A DNA stretch of 64,000 bases from Clostridiales bacterium (GCA_017551865.1 JAFZKB010000002.1:1-64000); one strand, 5' to 3'; counted from the first letter of the stretch, positions 8,037 to 17,372 are shown. A program made the numbers and translations. The notes: generated by a model not told the origin, from the letters alone.

Positions 8037-9092
8037 ATGGCAAAAACAATTACTCTTGAAGAACTGAAGACAGGTGATATCGTTCTGTATTCACCGCCGC
8101 CGGGAAAAGAAGGCAGAGAATCCCGAATTATCTGTTTCTTTACGAAATCACCGGTGAGTCACACGGGAATGATCGCCCCTAATCACGGGTATTCGATCCA
8201 GGAGATCCCGGATGGCGCAAGCTGCATCACACTGCCGGAGCCGGGGATCAGAAAACTCTATATCCGGAGGCTGGAGGGCGAACCGGATACTTCCGTGGTA
8301 GACACCATCGCGATGAAGTACGTAGAGGAGAAACTCCCGTATCCGATGTCAAATCTGGCGTTCCTGGGACTTTACATGCTGGCTTCGGATTTTATCCCGG
8401 ATTCACTCGGCGGAAGCATTTTCAAAAATGCACTGAAGGTCGCAAGCTACGAATTGATGAAGCTGATCAACAAGCACACGCACCCGGGAACAGACGAACC
8501 GCCGATGATCTGCTCGCAGTTTGCCGCCTCCTGCTATGATGAAGCGGCGCTGACATACGGACCGCAGTATAAGATCCACTATAACGAAGATGTCTCCACA
8601 TTTGCCAATCTTCTGAGAAAGATCATCGACCAGCTCACCGAGGAAGAAGAGGGTAAGACCTATTCGGTTGCCCTGGAAGAAAACCATCCACTCTTAGGTG
8701 GTGAATTGGAAGAGGATGAGGCGGACATGCATCTTCAGAATCTGGCAGATCATCTGGATCAGAAGCAAATCGAGGCACAGCAGAATGAGGGACAGGATAA
8801 GGTTCTTCTTGCTGCTAAGCCGGAAAAGGTCTCTGAAGAACTCATCGCTTCCTTCTACCAGTACGGAAAAGGAATCCTCAAACTCTTCGGAAACAAAACG
8901 GAATACCCGGATAAGAAGGAGGCTACTCCGGAGGAGATCAAGAGTGTTCTGGAAGAGCTTCTCCGCATTCAGGAGACCTTTGTGACGCCGGGAGATCTGC
9001 TGTCGAAAACGACCAATCTGATGGATATGGGTCAGCTCGTTTATACTGCTTCAGAAATCGCCCCGTACTGGAATAAAAACGAAGAAGCATAA
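8037..9092 (+). CDS. Permuted papain-like (YiiX/YebB-type) hydrolase
   Basis: 351 residues. The N-terminal 170 residues carry the circularly permuted NlpC/P60 layout: 'GDIVLYS' (13-19), 'SHTGM' with catalytic-type H42, and 'MICSQF' with C159 as candidate nucleophile. Proteins of this group act as amidases, peptidases or acyltransferases. No signal peptide is seen, so it should be cytoplasmic. The rest is acidic and helical, probably a regulatory or partner-binding region. GGAGG lies 9 nt before the ATG. It is 6 nt from the next gene, a two-TM protein, so the pair likely forms an operon. Confidence 0.72.
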   Translation: MAKTITLEELKTGDIVLYSPPPGKEGRESRIICFFTKSPVSHTGMIAPNHGYSIQEIPDGASCITLPEPGIRKLYIRRLEGEPDTSVVDTIAMKYVEEKLPYPMSNLAFLGLYMLASDFIPDSLGGSIFKNALKVASYELMKLINKHTHPGTDEPPMICSQFAASCYDEAALTYGPQYKIHYNEDVSTFANLLRKIIDQLTEEEEGKTYSVALEENHPLLGGELEEDEADMHLQNLADHLDQKQIEAQQNEGQDKVLLAAKPEKVSEELIASFYQYGKGILKLFGNKTEYPDKKEATPEEIKSVLEELLRIQETFVTPGDLLSKTTNLMDMGQLVYTASEIAPYWNKNEEA

Positions 9093-9098
9093 TGGAAG

Positions 9099-10055
9099 AT
9101 GAAAGATAAGCTTGCTAAATACAGATACTACCCCAAAGATCCTAAGAAACTGAAGCTTAAGGCGATCCTTCATAAGCTTCGGGACTACAGGCTTCTCTTT
9201 ATCTTTTCCATCCCTGTGTTTATGATGTGGGGATGTCTGGCTATCGCCTCTATATCCCTGCCTTTTATCTATGAGTTTAAGTCGGAAAAGGACCGCGCGA
9301 GCATGGCATATCTATATATTGCCCTGGTCGTGTCGGCCCTTGTGATCATTGGCATTTATCTTCTGATCTTTGCAGTCAAAAAGGCAAAAGACGTAAAAGC
9401 CGTGGTGACCAACACAAAAAAGTATCTTCAGATATCAGACAGCTTTATTGAAGAAGTCGAGAACGATCTTGAAAAAGGAATGCCCTTCCTGAAAAGCCAT
9501 AATATCGGCATTTCGGAGAATTATATCATCGGAAATCTTACCCTCGTCAATTTCACTCCGGTCATCATCCCGAAAAGCGAAGTCGTCGAGATCGTCTATG
9601 AGATCTTCGAAGGTGCTTCCACTGTGGTCGTCCACAACGGACATATAACGAACGCCAGAAATTTCTATCAGAATTTCTTCTTCAGACTGAAGAACGGAAA
9701 TTACGTGCCGGTCCAGGTCAATGATAAATTCAAGCTCGATCTTGCTCTTGCCGCTTTGGAAAAAGACGGATTCAAACTGGTCGAACTTGACAGGAATGCG
9801 GCCGGGAATACGCTGAAATCAAGGATCTTCAGAAATACATACACGCTGGAGTCTGAGAGGATCATCGTCAGAAACCTGGATGTGACGAAGATCATCCCTT
9901 TGCCTATAAGTGAAGGATGCATCCGTTTTGAAGATATATCTTACGGCTCGGATGGCTATCTTGGCGTAACCGCAGTTTGCAGGGATGAAAGCAGGGTCAG
10001 GTATCTGATCGACGAAAGACGCGTGCTCATCGTCGCAAAGCAGGTATTACAGTAG
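9099..10055 (+). CDS. Two-TM membrane protein of unknown function
   Basis: 318 residues. A basic N-terminus is followed by TM helices at about 33-55 and 68-92, then a soluble domain of about 220 residues with beta-rich repeats such as 'FFFRLKNGNYVPVQVND' and a second similar half near the C-terminus. I recognise no family. It starts 6 nt after the papain-like hydrolase gene and is probably made with it; the ribosome site is weak, suggesting translational coupling. Confidence 0.75.
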   Translation: MKDKLAKYRYYPKDPKKLKLKAILHKLRDYRLLFIFSIPVFMMWGCLAIASISLPFIYEFKSEKDRASMAYLYIALVVSALVIIGIYLLIFAVKKAKDVKAVVTNTKKYLQISDSFIEEVENDLEKGMPFLKSHNIGISENYIIGNLTLVNFTPVIIPKSEVVEIVYEIFEGASTVVVHNGHITNARNFYQNFFFRLKNGNYVPVQVNDKFKLDLALAALEKDGFKLVELDRNAAGNTLKSRIFRNTYTLESERIIVRNLDVTKIIPLPISEGCIRFEDISYGSDGYLGVTAVCRDESRVRYLIDERRVLIVAKQVLQ

Positions 10056-10126
10056 TATGGATTCTTGACCGAATAGAATATACTAGTAGTAGGGAAAATT
10101 TCAGGGGAGAATATGAAGGAGAAAAA

Positions 10127-10588
10127 ATGGTCGAACAGATAACAGAAAAAGATACCAAGAGAGCGATAGCAAGAGCGATCCTCGAGTCACTTCGCGAGTG
10201 GTTTGAGGTCGATGAGAGCAGAGAGAAATACATCGAAGAATGTGCCGACTGGATCTTCCTGGCGGACAAGGAAGACGATAAATATGCGGGTTTCCTCTGT
10301 CTTAAGGAAACCGGAAAAGAGACGGTCGAACTGGCAGTCATGGGCGTACTGAAAGAATACCACCGCAGAGGGATCGGAAGGGCGCTTTTCGAGGAGGCCA
10401 GAAAAACGGCAAAGGAAAAAGGATATTCCTTCATGCAGGTGAAGACCGTGCAGATGGGCATGTACGAAGATTATGATATTACGAACCGCTTTTATCTTTC
10501 CTGCGGATTCAAAGAGTTTGAGGTCATAAAGGAGCTGTGGGGAGAGGAGAATCCCTGCCAGATCTACGTGATGTCGCTTACTCAATGA
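10127..10588 (+). CDS. GNAT-family N-acetyltransferase
   Basis: A 153-residue GNAT protein. Motif A is 'VLKEYHRRGIGRALFEEA', with the R-x-x-G-x-G/A type pyrophosphate loop for acetyl-CoA, and the C-terminal 'RFYLSCGFKEFEV' is the usual motif B end. Substrate is unknown. A GGAG motif lies 5 nt before the ATG. It begins a run of small genes (10.1-12.1 kb) read in the same direction. Confidence 0.88.
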   Translation: MVEQITEKDTKRAIARAILESLREWFEVDESREKYIEECADWIFLADKEDDKYAGFLCLKETGKETVELAVMGVLKEYHRRGIGRALFEEARKTAKEKGYSFMQVKTVQMGMYEDYDITNRFYLSCGFKEFEVIKELWGEENPCQIYVMSLTQ

Positions 10589-10606
10589 GCATGTTAGCGG
10601 GGGTGG

Positions 10607-10975
10607 ATGAGAATGAAGAAGTGGTACAGCGAAGAATATGAATTCACTATCGAAGTAACAGGTTTTCTGCATGGCGACAAGACCGAAAGATATTGTAGAA
10701 ACGGCGAAGAACCGGGCGATACGTATACCTGTACTTACGGCTGTCCGGTCAATAAAGACGGATACGGGATCTGCTCGAAGACGATGATGATGTTATATCC
10801 GCTGATGGAAGCTGTTAGAAGCGGTGGAGATCTCGAAAACCTCGGCGGGGACGGGAAATATACCAAGACGATCGTATGTCCTGACGGCTGTGTGATCTTC
10901 CGGCTAACGGCAACGCCGCTGGGAAATGAGAACTTTCATAAAGGCGGATTCTGGGATTATCCGGATGAGACCTGA
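10607..10975 (+). CDS. TIGR04076-family small protein
   Basis: 122 residues matching the TIGR04076 pattern: 'EEPGDTY' after an N-terminal strand, paired cysteines around 'CPVNKDGYGICSK' and a C-terminal 'CPDGCVIFRL'. The family is widespread in anaerobes and has no established function; the conserved cysteines suggest metal or redox chemistry. The ATG at 10613 is an alternative start, two codons in, behind the GGGGGTGG ribosome site. Confidence 0.75.
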   Translation: MRMKKWYSEEYEFTIEVTGFLHGDKTERYCRNGEEPGDTYTCTYGCPVNKDGYGICSKTMMMLYPLMEAVRSGGDLENLGGDGKYTKTIVCPDGCVIFRLTATPLGNENFHKGGFWDYPDET

Positions 10976-10994
10976 TACGGGAAGGAACTCAAAG

Positions 10995-11480
10995 ATGGAC
11001 GTCGTTTTTGAATCAGATAATATAAGATTCGTAAAAGTAACAATGGAGCTGATCCCGGAATATCTTGAGATGGTCAATGATATCGATCACGTGGCTCGTT
11101 TTATCAGTGACAGACGCGATATATATACCGAGGATGAAGAGCGCGAATATGTGCAGGAACGGATCGATAATCAGGCCATGATGTACTCGATGCTGGAAAA
11201 GAGCACCGGAGACTTTATCGGGAATATCGAGTTCTTTAACCGCCGGGAAGATCAGGCGGAATTGGGAATAGCGATCACCGCAAAGATGCAGGACAAAGGT
11301 TACGGAAAAGAAGCCATAAGAAGCATTGTTGACTACGGGTTCAAGGAAGCCGGACTCAAAAGGATCACCTTAAGTGTATTTGCGGATAACCAAAGAGCAG
11401 TGCATGTATATGAGCAGTGCGGGTTTAGGGAATATGACCGCACGGATGTCGATGTGTTTATGGAAGTGACAGAAAAATGA
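10995..11480 (+). CDS. GNAT acetyltransferase, RimJ/RimL type
   Basis: 161 residues with the RimJ/RimL-like layout: 'GNIEFFNRREDQAELGIAI', the acetyl-CoA loop 'QDKGYGKEA' and the C-terminal 'VYEQCGFREYDRTDV'. Members acetylate N-terminal amines of proteins or small molecules; the target here is unknown. I chose ATG 10995 because GAAGGAA lies 8 nt upstream; the longer in-frame reading would overlap the preceding gene by 50 nt. Confidence 0.87.
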   Translation: MDVVFESDNIRFVKVTMELIPEYLEMVNDIDHVARFISDRRDIYTEDEEREYVQERIDNQAMMYSMLEKSTGDFIGNIEFFNRREDQAELGIAITAKMQDKGYGKEAIRSIVDYGFKEAGLKRITLSVFADNQRAVHVYEQCGFREYDRTDVDVFMEVTEK

Positions 11481-12115
11481 GTAGCAAGTATGAGATAACC
11501 CGAATCAAAGGCGGAACAGATAATTGTTATCTGGTTTCCGACGGGAAGAACGCGATCCTCTTTGATACATCCAGTGGAAAAAGTCTTCCGCAGGTACTCG
11601 AGGTATGCAGCCGATATGAGATGAAGCTGCTGGTCCTTTCACATACGCATTTTGACCATGCGGAGAATGCGTCCGAGATCTCGAAAAAGTTTCAGATCCC
11701 GGTCGCTTACCATGAAGCGGATGATGAGCTTTTCGACAATTACGATGCGCAGCCTCTGAAATCTTACGGGGCGGTCGGATTTGTGGTCCTTAAGATGTCC
11801 CTGAAAGTGCTCCGGGAAACTAAAGTTATCCGACCTTCCGATCACTTCTTCGTCAAGGAAGGAGATACTTTGGCGGAATACGGCTTTCCGGATATAAAAG
11901 TCGTGGAACTTCCTGGCCACACCAAGGGATCGATCGGCCTTCTGGTACAGGATAGCGCGATCCTTGTCGGCGATGCGCTGGATAACTGGATCCGGCCGGG
12001 GATGGGTCATCTTTACTATGATCTGGATGTACAGAAGAAGACGGTCGAAAAGATCCGTTCCTTCGGGTCTAGAAAGATATATTACGGTCACGGAAAACCA
12101 ACAGATACGTTTTAA
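11477..12115 (+). CDS. MBL-fold metallo-hydrolase
   Basis: 212 residues with the metallo-beta-lactamase metal motif 'SHTHFDHAEN' (H56, H58, D60, H61), a further 'LPGHTKGSIGLLV' histidine and 'GDALDNW' aspartate, and a terminal 'YYGHGKPT' histidine, the complete set for a dinuclear zinc site. The fold resembles glyoxalase II-like thioester hydrolases, but the substrate cannot be assigned. It overlaps the acetyltransferase gene by 4 nt (ATGA), so the two are translationally coupled. Confidence 0.88.
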   Translation: MSSKYEITRIKGGTDNCYLVSDGKNAILFDTSSGKSLPQVLEVCSRYEMKLLVLSHTHFDHAENASEISKKFQIPVAYHEADDELFDNYDAQPLKSYGAVGFVVLKMSLKVLRETKVIRPSDHFFVKEGDTLAEYGFPDIKVVELPGHTKGSIGLLVQDSAILVGDALDNWIRPGMGHLYYDLDVQKKTVEKIRSFGSRKIYYGHGKPTDTF

Positions 12116-12198
12116 TGCGGAAAAGATAAAGATGGTATAATAGTTTTATTGGACGAATGGGATGACATTGATCAAGCAGCTATCGTGGGGAGACGGGA

Positions 12199-13440
12199 AT
12201 GGCGAAGAGTTGTCCGGGGTGCGGAGCCCCGATGGAATATGATCCGGGATTTGATTCTCTGGTCTGCACAGTGTGCGGGAACATTATCGATCCGAAAACG
12301 CTGCCGGATGCCGACAGTTTCTATTACAATAACGAGGATGCCGATGAGGGTCCCGAAGATATCAAAGATACACTTTCCGAATTTGAAGAACTGACCGGCG
12401 AGATGTACGACCGACATGTGTATAAGTGCAGTCAGTGCGGGGGTGAAGTTCTGGTTTCCGGCACGGAGATCTCCACAAAATGTATCTACTGCGGATCGAC
12501 ATCGGTCGTTTTTTCCAGGATCACGAAGGAGAACCGGCCGGATAAGATCGTTCCTTTTTCTGTTACAAAAGAAGAAGCGATGGAGACTGTGAAGCAGAAG
12601 ATCCTCTCGGGGATCTTTATGCCGAGAGGATTCAAAAAGATCGACCCGGAGCTGGTCCGCGGTATCTACATCCCGTATTTTACTTACGATGGCGCGATCA
12701 CGGACACGCAGCAGCATCGGATCGGGGTCACGGAAAAGAGTTATGTGTTTGACGGCAGTGCCGAATTTGAGAATCTTCTGGTCGAATGCTGTAAAGCTCT
12801 TGATGACCGTTCCACAGCTCTCCTTGAGCCCTATAATGTAAAAGCCTCCGTTGATTTTGACACTTCCTATCTTATGGGATTTTATTCGAATACCCAGGAT
12901 ATCACTCCGCGTGGCGCCCAGGGAACGGCAGAACTTAAGGCTAGGACGATATTCAATTCCGAGATGAGAAAGCTGTCTCCGAATAAATCCTCCAAGACCG
13001 TATCTTCTACGCCGAAGCTGGAAATGCACAGGACGGGATATATACTTCTTCCGGCCTGGTTTATTACGATCAACGCCAAAGGCACCCCATATACTTTCCT
13101 TGTAAACGGACAGTCGGGAAGATGTACCGGAACGGCGCCATGGAGCAAGAAGAAAGTCTTTTCTACGATCGCGCTGGTCACGATCGCCAGCTGGATAGCG
13201 GTCTTTGCTTTGTTTACGAAAGTGATATTCCCGAATATAGAAAAACTCAGTCTGGATGAGGCAGAAAGACTTGCTACCGGTCTTCGGATGCAGATCATCA
13301 TCGTTGCAATCAGTCTTCTGGCCGGATTCCTTTTAACTATCGCGATCCCTAAGTTTATAAGGCTTACCAGAAAACTGAAGCGGACTGGTTCCGTAACGAC
13401 ACAGATCTTTGTCGGAAGACGACAGGGAGGTGCCAAATGA
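12199..13440 (+). CDS. Double zinc-ribbon membrane protein, copy A
   Basis: 413 residues. An N-terminal zinc ribbon (C5, C8, C23, C26) is followed by a second (C77, C80, C95, C98), a soluble middle domain with 'VRGIYIPYF' and 'LMGFYSN', and two TM helices near the C-terminus (about 320-342 and 365-387). It resembles proteins often annotated as 'TFIIB-type zinc ribbon-containing'. Function unknown. A clear paralogue lies at 29673-30917. Its stop overlaps the ATG of a small TM protein by 4 nt, an arrangement repeated exactly at the second copy. TATAAT at about 12135 is a likely -10. Confidence 0.82.
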   Translation: MAKSCPGCGAPMEYDPGFDSLVCTVCGNIIDPKTLPDADSFYYNNEDADEGPEDIKDTLSEFEELTGEMYDRHVYKCSQCGGEVLVSGTEISTKCIYCGSTSVVFSRITKENRPDKIVPFSVTKEEAMETVKQKILSGIFMPRGFKKIDPELVRGIYIPYFTYDGAITDTQQHRIGVTEKSYVFDGSAEFENLLVECCKALDDRSTALLEPYNVKASVDFDTSYLMGFYSNTQDITPRGAQGTAELKARTIFNSEMRKLSPNKSSKTVSSTPKLEMHRTGYILLPAWFITINAKGTPYTFLVNGQSGRCTGTAPWSKKKVFSTIALVTIASWIAVFALFTKVIFPNIEKLSLDEAERLATGLRMQIIIVAISLLAGFLLTIAIPKFIRLTRKLKRTGSVTTQIFVGRRQGGAK

Positions 13441-13772
13441 TGAATATACTCTATAGATTACTCCTGGATACAGATGTTGACTGGGGCGACAGATTTCGCG
13501 ATGGATTAAGAGAGATGTGGCTGGAAGACGTAAGAGTTTACGCAGTCTGTATTATGATGGCGCTCTGTGTTTTGACATTCGCGATAATTTTCCTTGTGGT
13601 GACCGTGATGATCGAAAAGAAAAATGATTACGGAGATGAGGACGAGATGAAGATGCGAAAAGGGACCAGAGGATTTGCCGAGTCCGTCAACGCAAGAGTC
13701 CATATGGATATCTCCACGGGAAGCATCAACTGCATGAAGCGCTTCCAGTATCGGGACATCACCAAACGCTAA
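13437..13772 (+). CDS. Small TM partner of the zinc-ribbon protein, copy A
   Basis: 111 residues with one TM helix (about 35-58), an acidic/basic cytoplasmic stretch and a C-terminal tail 'SINCMKRFQYRDI'. The tail matches 'SVSCMKKFKLMDA' of the 57-residue protein next to copy B. It overlaps the zinc-ribbon gene by 4 nt. The shared tail and identical overlap suggest an obligate partner, possibly a complex subunit; this is inference. Confidence 0.75.
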   Translation: MMNILYRLLLDTDVDWGDRFRDGLREMWLEDVRVYAVCIMMALCVLTFAIIFLVVTVMIEKKNDYGDEDEMKMRKGTRGFAESVNARVHMDISTGSINCMKRFQYRDITKR

Positions 13773-13800
13773 AGCGTCAAAAAGAAGAAAAAACGATCGC

Positions 13801-13834
13801 AGATCCCGCAGGATTTTTCCTGCGGGATCTTTTC
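13801..13834 (+). terminator. Rho-independent terminator of the zinc-ribbon pair
   Basis: A perfect 12-bp stem AGATCCCGCAGG (13801-13812) and CCTGCGGGATCT (13819-13830), loop ATTTTT, followed by TTTCG. Confidence 0.9.
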
Positions 13835-13878
13835 GCAAGGAAGGTAGGAAAGGGACTGTAAACCCTGATATCTGGCGG

Positions 13879-13926
13879 TTGCAACTATCAGTTGACATAT
13901 TTCCAAGCCGACTTGATAGTGTGCAA
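13879..13926 (+). promoter_or_regulatory. Inverted repeat around a promoter-like sequence
   Basis: Imperfect arms TTGCAACTATCA (13879-13890) and TGATAGTGTGCAA (13914-13926) enclose TTGACA (13892-13897), which has GATAGT 17 bp later. A second -10-like TATAAT lies at 14001-14006. It may be the operator region of the XRE regulator downstream. Confidence 0.4.
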
Positions 13927-14027
13927 TCAGAAGGTTTGCTATAGTCAAATCAATCAAGCTAGTGCACACGTTCTTGAGAAATCACGAACCGGAAAACTGA
14001 TATAATGAATGAAGTGAGGTTAGTAAT

Positions 14028-15017
14028 ATGATCCTGGCAGAAAAGATAATGGAAGAAAGAAAAAAGAATGGCTGGTCGCAGGAGGAGCTCGCGGATAAGC
14101 TCGGCGTCTCCAGACAGTCGGTCAGCAAGTGGGAAAGTGCCCAGTCGGTCCCGGACCTGCAGAGGATCCTCGAGATGAGCAGGCTCTTTAATGTAAGTAC
14201 CGATTATCTTCTGAAAGATGAAGAAGAGAGCCGTCCGGCCTCTCCGGTCACGGAAGAATCAGGAAAAGAACTCCGCCGTCTTTCGATGGAAGAAGCAAAT
14301 GATTTCCTTGCCGAGAACAGCAGTTTTGCAGGCAAGATCGCTACAGGCTGTCTGATCTGTGTATCCTGCCCGATTCCGCTTATCGCCATTATGGCGCTGC
14401 AGAAGGCGGAAGTGATCGGACTTTCGGAGAATTCTGCCGGTGCTCTCGGCGTGATCGCGCTGCTTCTTTTCGTCGCGATCTCCCTGATCTTCTTCATCCC
14501 GGCCGGTCTGAGTATCGGGAAATGGGAATGGCTGGAAAACGAGGTCTTCGATACGGAATATGGTGTGGACGGCATGGTGAGGACTAAGTCTGAAAAGTTC
14601 AAGAAGCATTTCGTCCGCGCGATCACCGGCGGAACGATCCTTACGCTCCTTGGCGTGATTGCACTGTTCGTTGGTGCAGTCATCGATGAAGAAAATGAAC
14701 CGCTGCTTATGGGTCTGCTCTGCGTTCTGCTGTTTTGTGTGGGAGTGGGCGCGTTCCTGATTGTCAATGCGGGCATAATTACGGATGGTTATTCCAAGCT
14801 TCTACAGGAAGGTGACTATACCAAGGAGGCGAAGAATAATACGCTGCTGAAGGGTGTAGCTCCGTTATACTGGACGATCGCGACAGCCATCTATCTCGGT
14901 TGGAGCTTCCTGGCTGACAGCTGGCACATCTCCTGGATCGTCTGGGTGATTGCAGGTGTCCTTTATGGAGGCCTGAGCGCGGTCATTACTCAGATTCAAA
15001 AGAATAAGAAGTTCTGA
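14028..15017 (+). CDS. XRE-family membrane-bound regulator
   Basis: 329 residues. The first 60 are a standard XRE helix-turn-helix ('[20 protein letters not shown]'), followed by a linker and about six hydrophobic helices arranged as pairs (about 105-127, 135-162, 200-222, 227-250, 280-300 and 303-322). Membrane-attached XRE regulators of this shape are common in Firmicutes and may sense envelope or membrane changes. GTGAGG lies about 9 nt before the ATG. Target genes are unknown; autoregulation through the upstream inverted repeat is plausible. Confidence 0.83.
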   Translation: MILAEKIMEERKKNGWSQEELADKLGVSRQSVSKWESAQSVPDLQRILEMSRLFNVSTDYLLKDEEESRPASPVTEESGKELRRLSMEEANDFLAENSSFAGKIATGCLICVSCPIPLIAIMALQKAEVIGLSENSAGALGVIALLLFVAISLIFFIPAGLSIGKWEWLENEVFDTEYGVDGMVRTKSEKFKKHFVRAITGGTILTLLGVIALFVGAVIDEENEPLLMGLLCVLLFCVGVGAFLIVNAGIITDGYSKLLQEGDYTKEAKNNTLLKGVAPLYWTIATAIYLGWSFLADSWHISWIVWVIAGVLYGGLSAVITQIQKNKKF

Positions 15018-15045
15018 CACATTCATTGATATGAAAGGCCCGAAA

Positions 15046-15105
15046 GTTCAAATTTTCTGATTATTTCTTTATTGTCACTTGCATATGTTACTATGCATGT
15101 ATAAT
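15046..15105 (+). promoter_or_regulatory. Promoter block, copy 1 of a repeated element
   Basis: Contains TGATTATTTCT, then CACTTG (15076-15081) and TATAAT (15100-15105) 18 bp apart. The same blocks with the same spacing recur at 21951-22011. Here it lies 35 bp before the metallopeptidase-like lipoprotein gene and very likely drives it. Confidence 0.65.
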
Positions 15106-15139
15106 CCGACTGATAAAAATATAAAGGCGGGATTGTAAT

Positions 15140-17350
15140 ATGGTGAAAGCTAAGAAAATAGGATGTTTGATCCTGACGGGCCTTCTGATTTCCCAGGGTT
15201 TGATGGGAACGGCCTGCAAGAAAAAAGAAGAAACGAAGGATACTTCTTCTACTACAGAATACAGCGATAAGGAAACGGAAGAAACGGGGGATACCAGTTC
15301 TGAAGCTTCGGTCAATGAGACCGAACCGGAACCGATGGATCCTACCGAAAAGCAGGCCAAAGAACTTGCGCAGCAGCTCGGTGTGAAAGAATATGAGCTT
15401 CACGGAAGATATGATCTTTTCATCAAGTATGCTGACTGCGTGGTCAATAATCCGAAGATGGGTGAATGGAGAGGATATGCCCTGCATTTCTTCCCGTCTG
15501 TGGCAGATCACCTGACGGAAGAAAACGAAGAGTTCTTTCTCGACAGAGTCAGAAATCTGCGTATGAAATCAGAGCCCATAGAAGATGCTGCCGGCGACTT
15601 TAATGCCCCGGGTGACCAGATCAGGATCTACAGTGATGGAGTTGTCTGCAATAACGATGCTATTTACACGACGGTAAATCACGAGCTGACGCATTTCCTC
15701 GATGCTTTTGTCGAAGGGCCCGAAGCAGACGGACTTCTTTTCACTGGTGAACGTTTCGCATACGAACCAGATCTTACTGAAGAAGAAAGAAAAGCTTCTG
15801 AGGAAAAATACTTTGATTGTTATTATGCGAGCTTTATTACTGAGGGCGGCGCGGAGCTTTATATGAGCAAGTATTACGGCAGAAGCCCGCGTGCGTATTA
15901 CAGCCCGAGCTGTTTTCTGATCGGATATGAGTATATCTTCGGAAGCAGGGCACTCGACGATCTCTTCTTCTCTACGGATTCGACCTTAAAATTCATTGAG
16001 GTCCTGCAGGGGATCGGATATTCGAACGAGGATATCTGCAAAGTGTTTGATTCCTTCAATTATGAGACCTACGGCAAGCCTGAAATGCCGGAAGAGTTCA
16101 TCTGCTTTGAGGATGTTCTGGTCGATCTTTATGAACATGAAAAAGGAAAGTCCTGGAAAGAGGATAAGGTCTTCTGTCATATCCTCAGCCTGATCAATAA
16201 CGGATACACGAGGCTCTATGAAGCCCCTGTTCTGAAGCATGAAGAATTGAAGGATATTCTTTCTGATTATTACGATATGTTTCAGTGGAGCAACAGCGTG
16301 ATGTACCAGATCCCGGAACACCAGGAAGGTGATTATATCGATCTTCTCTGTGTCATGATCCACAATGACAAGATCACTCTTCAGGCCAGAATGCAGCGGA
16401 CGATCAGTACGGACGGATTCATGCCGGAGGCCATAGAGATCGAGTATGACTGGGATTCCGAAAAAGTGATCTCATACAAATACGTTGAATTTGATTATCC
16501 AACGGCAGTACCGAATCCTCTTCCTGCAGGAAAAGAACGGGACGAACGCCTTGGTTCTTTTATCCATGACAATTCTAAAGCTCATCAGCAGACCCCGTAT
16601 GCAGGATCTGATGAGATGAAAGATCTTTACGATCGTGCTGCGGAGATCGGCAACAAGTATGGTGTATATATTTATCTGGGAGAGAATCTGCCGGAGTATC
16701 TTGAAAGAGGAGATGTGAGCGATGCCGCATCTTTGAAGACGGCGCTTGATCAGGTCGAGAATGTTCTCGGAAGATTCCCGGACGGATATTTTGATCAGCT
16801 CAATTACGGGTATTATTCAGGATTTGAGATCGTCCTTTGTAACTGGCCGATCATGGATGAAATGATTATATATCTGACGGAAAAAGGCTATATTTACAAT
16901 ATCTCACTAGAGTGCCGAAACCAGAAAAACCTGTCTTTGATTGAAGACCGCCTGCTCGATGCGATCTTCACGGCGACGGATCTGAAACTATTTAACTACT
17001 TCGAAAATATCGAAGATCCGGAGTTCTCAGAAGTAGTCTGGAACGAGTTTAATACACCCGGTTTCGGCTATTACGGATATCTTGATGAAGAAGGAAGTGA
17101 TTCCATCCTTAAAGAGAACAAAGACAATTTTGTCTCTGTATTTGCTTTGCGTCATGCAAAGAAGGATAGATCCCAGCTGATGATGGCCCTTATGGAATCC
17201 AAGGAACTTGGATCCGGATCCATAAAGAAGGCAGAATACTATTCCCGCATGATCCGGGAAGCCTTCGATGACTCGACCTGGCCGGAGAAAACTTTCTGGG
17301 AAGAGGAGCTTGCCACGCAGATGAGCGGCAGCGGGCAAAAAGCGGCGTAA
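15140..17350 (+). CDS. Lipoprotein with HExxH metallopeptidase motif
   Basis: 736 residues. A lipoprotein signal (Cys26, lipobox 'MGTAC') is followed by a Thr/Ser/Glu-rich linker (about 30-70). 'VNHELTHFLDAF' at 179-190 supplies HExxH (H181, E182, H185), and 'TEGGAEL' at 234-240 supplies a candidate third ligand (E235 or E239), the layout of gluzincin zinc peptidases. The C-terminal 450 residues show no family I can name. It should act at the outer face of the membrane, perhaps on proteins or cell-wall peptides. The peptidase role is inferred from the motif alone. Confidence 0.75.
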   Translation: MVKAKKIGCLILTGLLISQGLMGTACKKKEETKDTSSTTEYSDKETEETGDTSSEASVNETEPEPMDPTEKQAKELAQQLGVKEYELHGRYDLFIKYADCVVNNPKMGEWRGYALHFFPSVADHLTEENEEFFLDRVRNLRMKSEPIEDAAGDFNAPGDQIRIYSDGVVCNNDAIYTTVNHELTHFLDAFVEGPEADGLLFTGERFAYEPDLTEEERKASEEKYFDCYYASFITEGGAELYMSKYYGRSPRAYYSPSCFLIGYEYIFGSRALDDLFFSTDSTLKFIEVLQGIGYSNEDICKVFDSFNYETYGKPEMPEEFICFEDVLVDLYEHEKGKSWKEDKVFCHILSLINNGYTRLYEAPVLKHEELKDILSDYYDMFQWSNSVMYQIPEHQEGDYIDLLCVMIHNDKITLQARMQRTISTDGFMPEAIEIEYDWDSEKVISYKYVEFDYPTAVPNPLPAGKERDERLGSFIHDNSKAHQQTPYAGSDEMKDLYDRAAEIGNKYGVYIYLGENLPEYLERGDVSDAASLKTALDQVENVLGRFPDGYFDQLNYGYYSGFEIVLCNWPIMDEMIIYLTEKGYIYNISLECRNQKNLSLIEDRLLDAIFTATDLKLFNYFENIEDPEFSEVVWNEFNTPGFGYYGYLDEEGSDSILKENKDNFVSVFALRHAKKDRSQLMMALMESKELGSGSIKKAEYYSRMIREAFDDSTWPEKTFWEEELATQMSGSGQKAA

Positions 17351-17372
17351 GTCGAAAGAAAAAAGGATAAGA

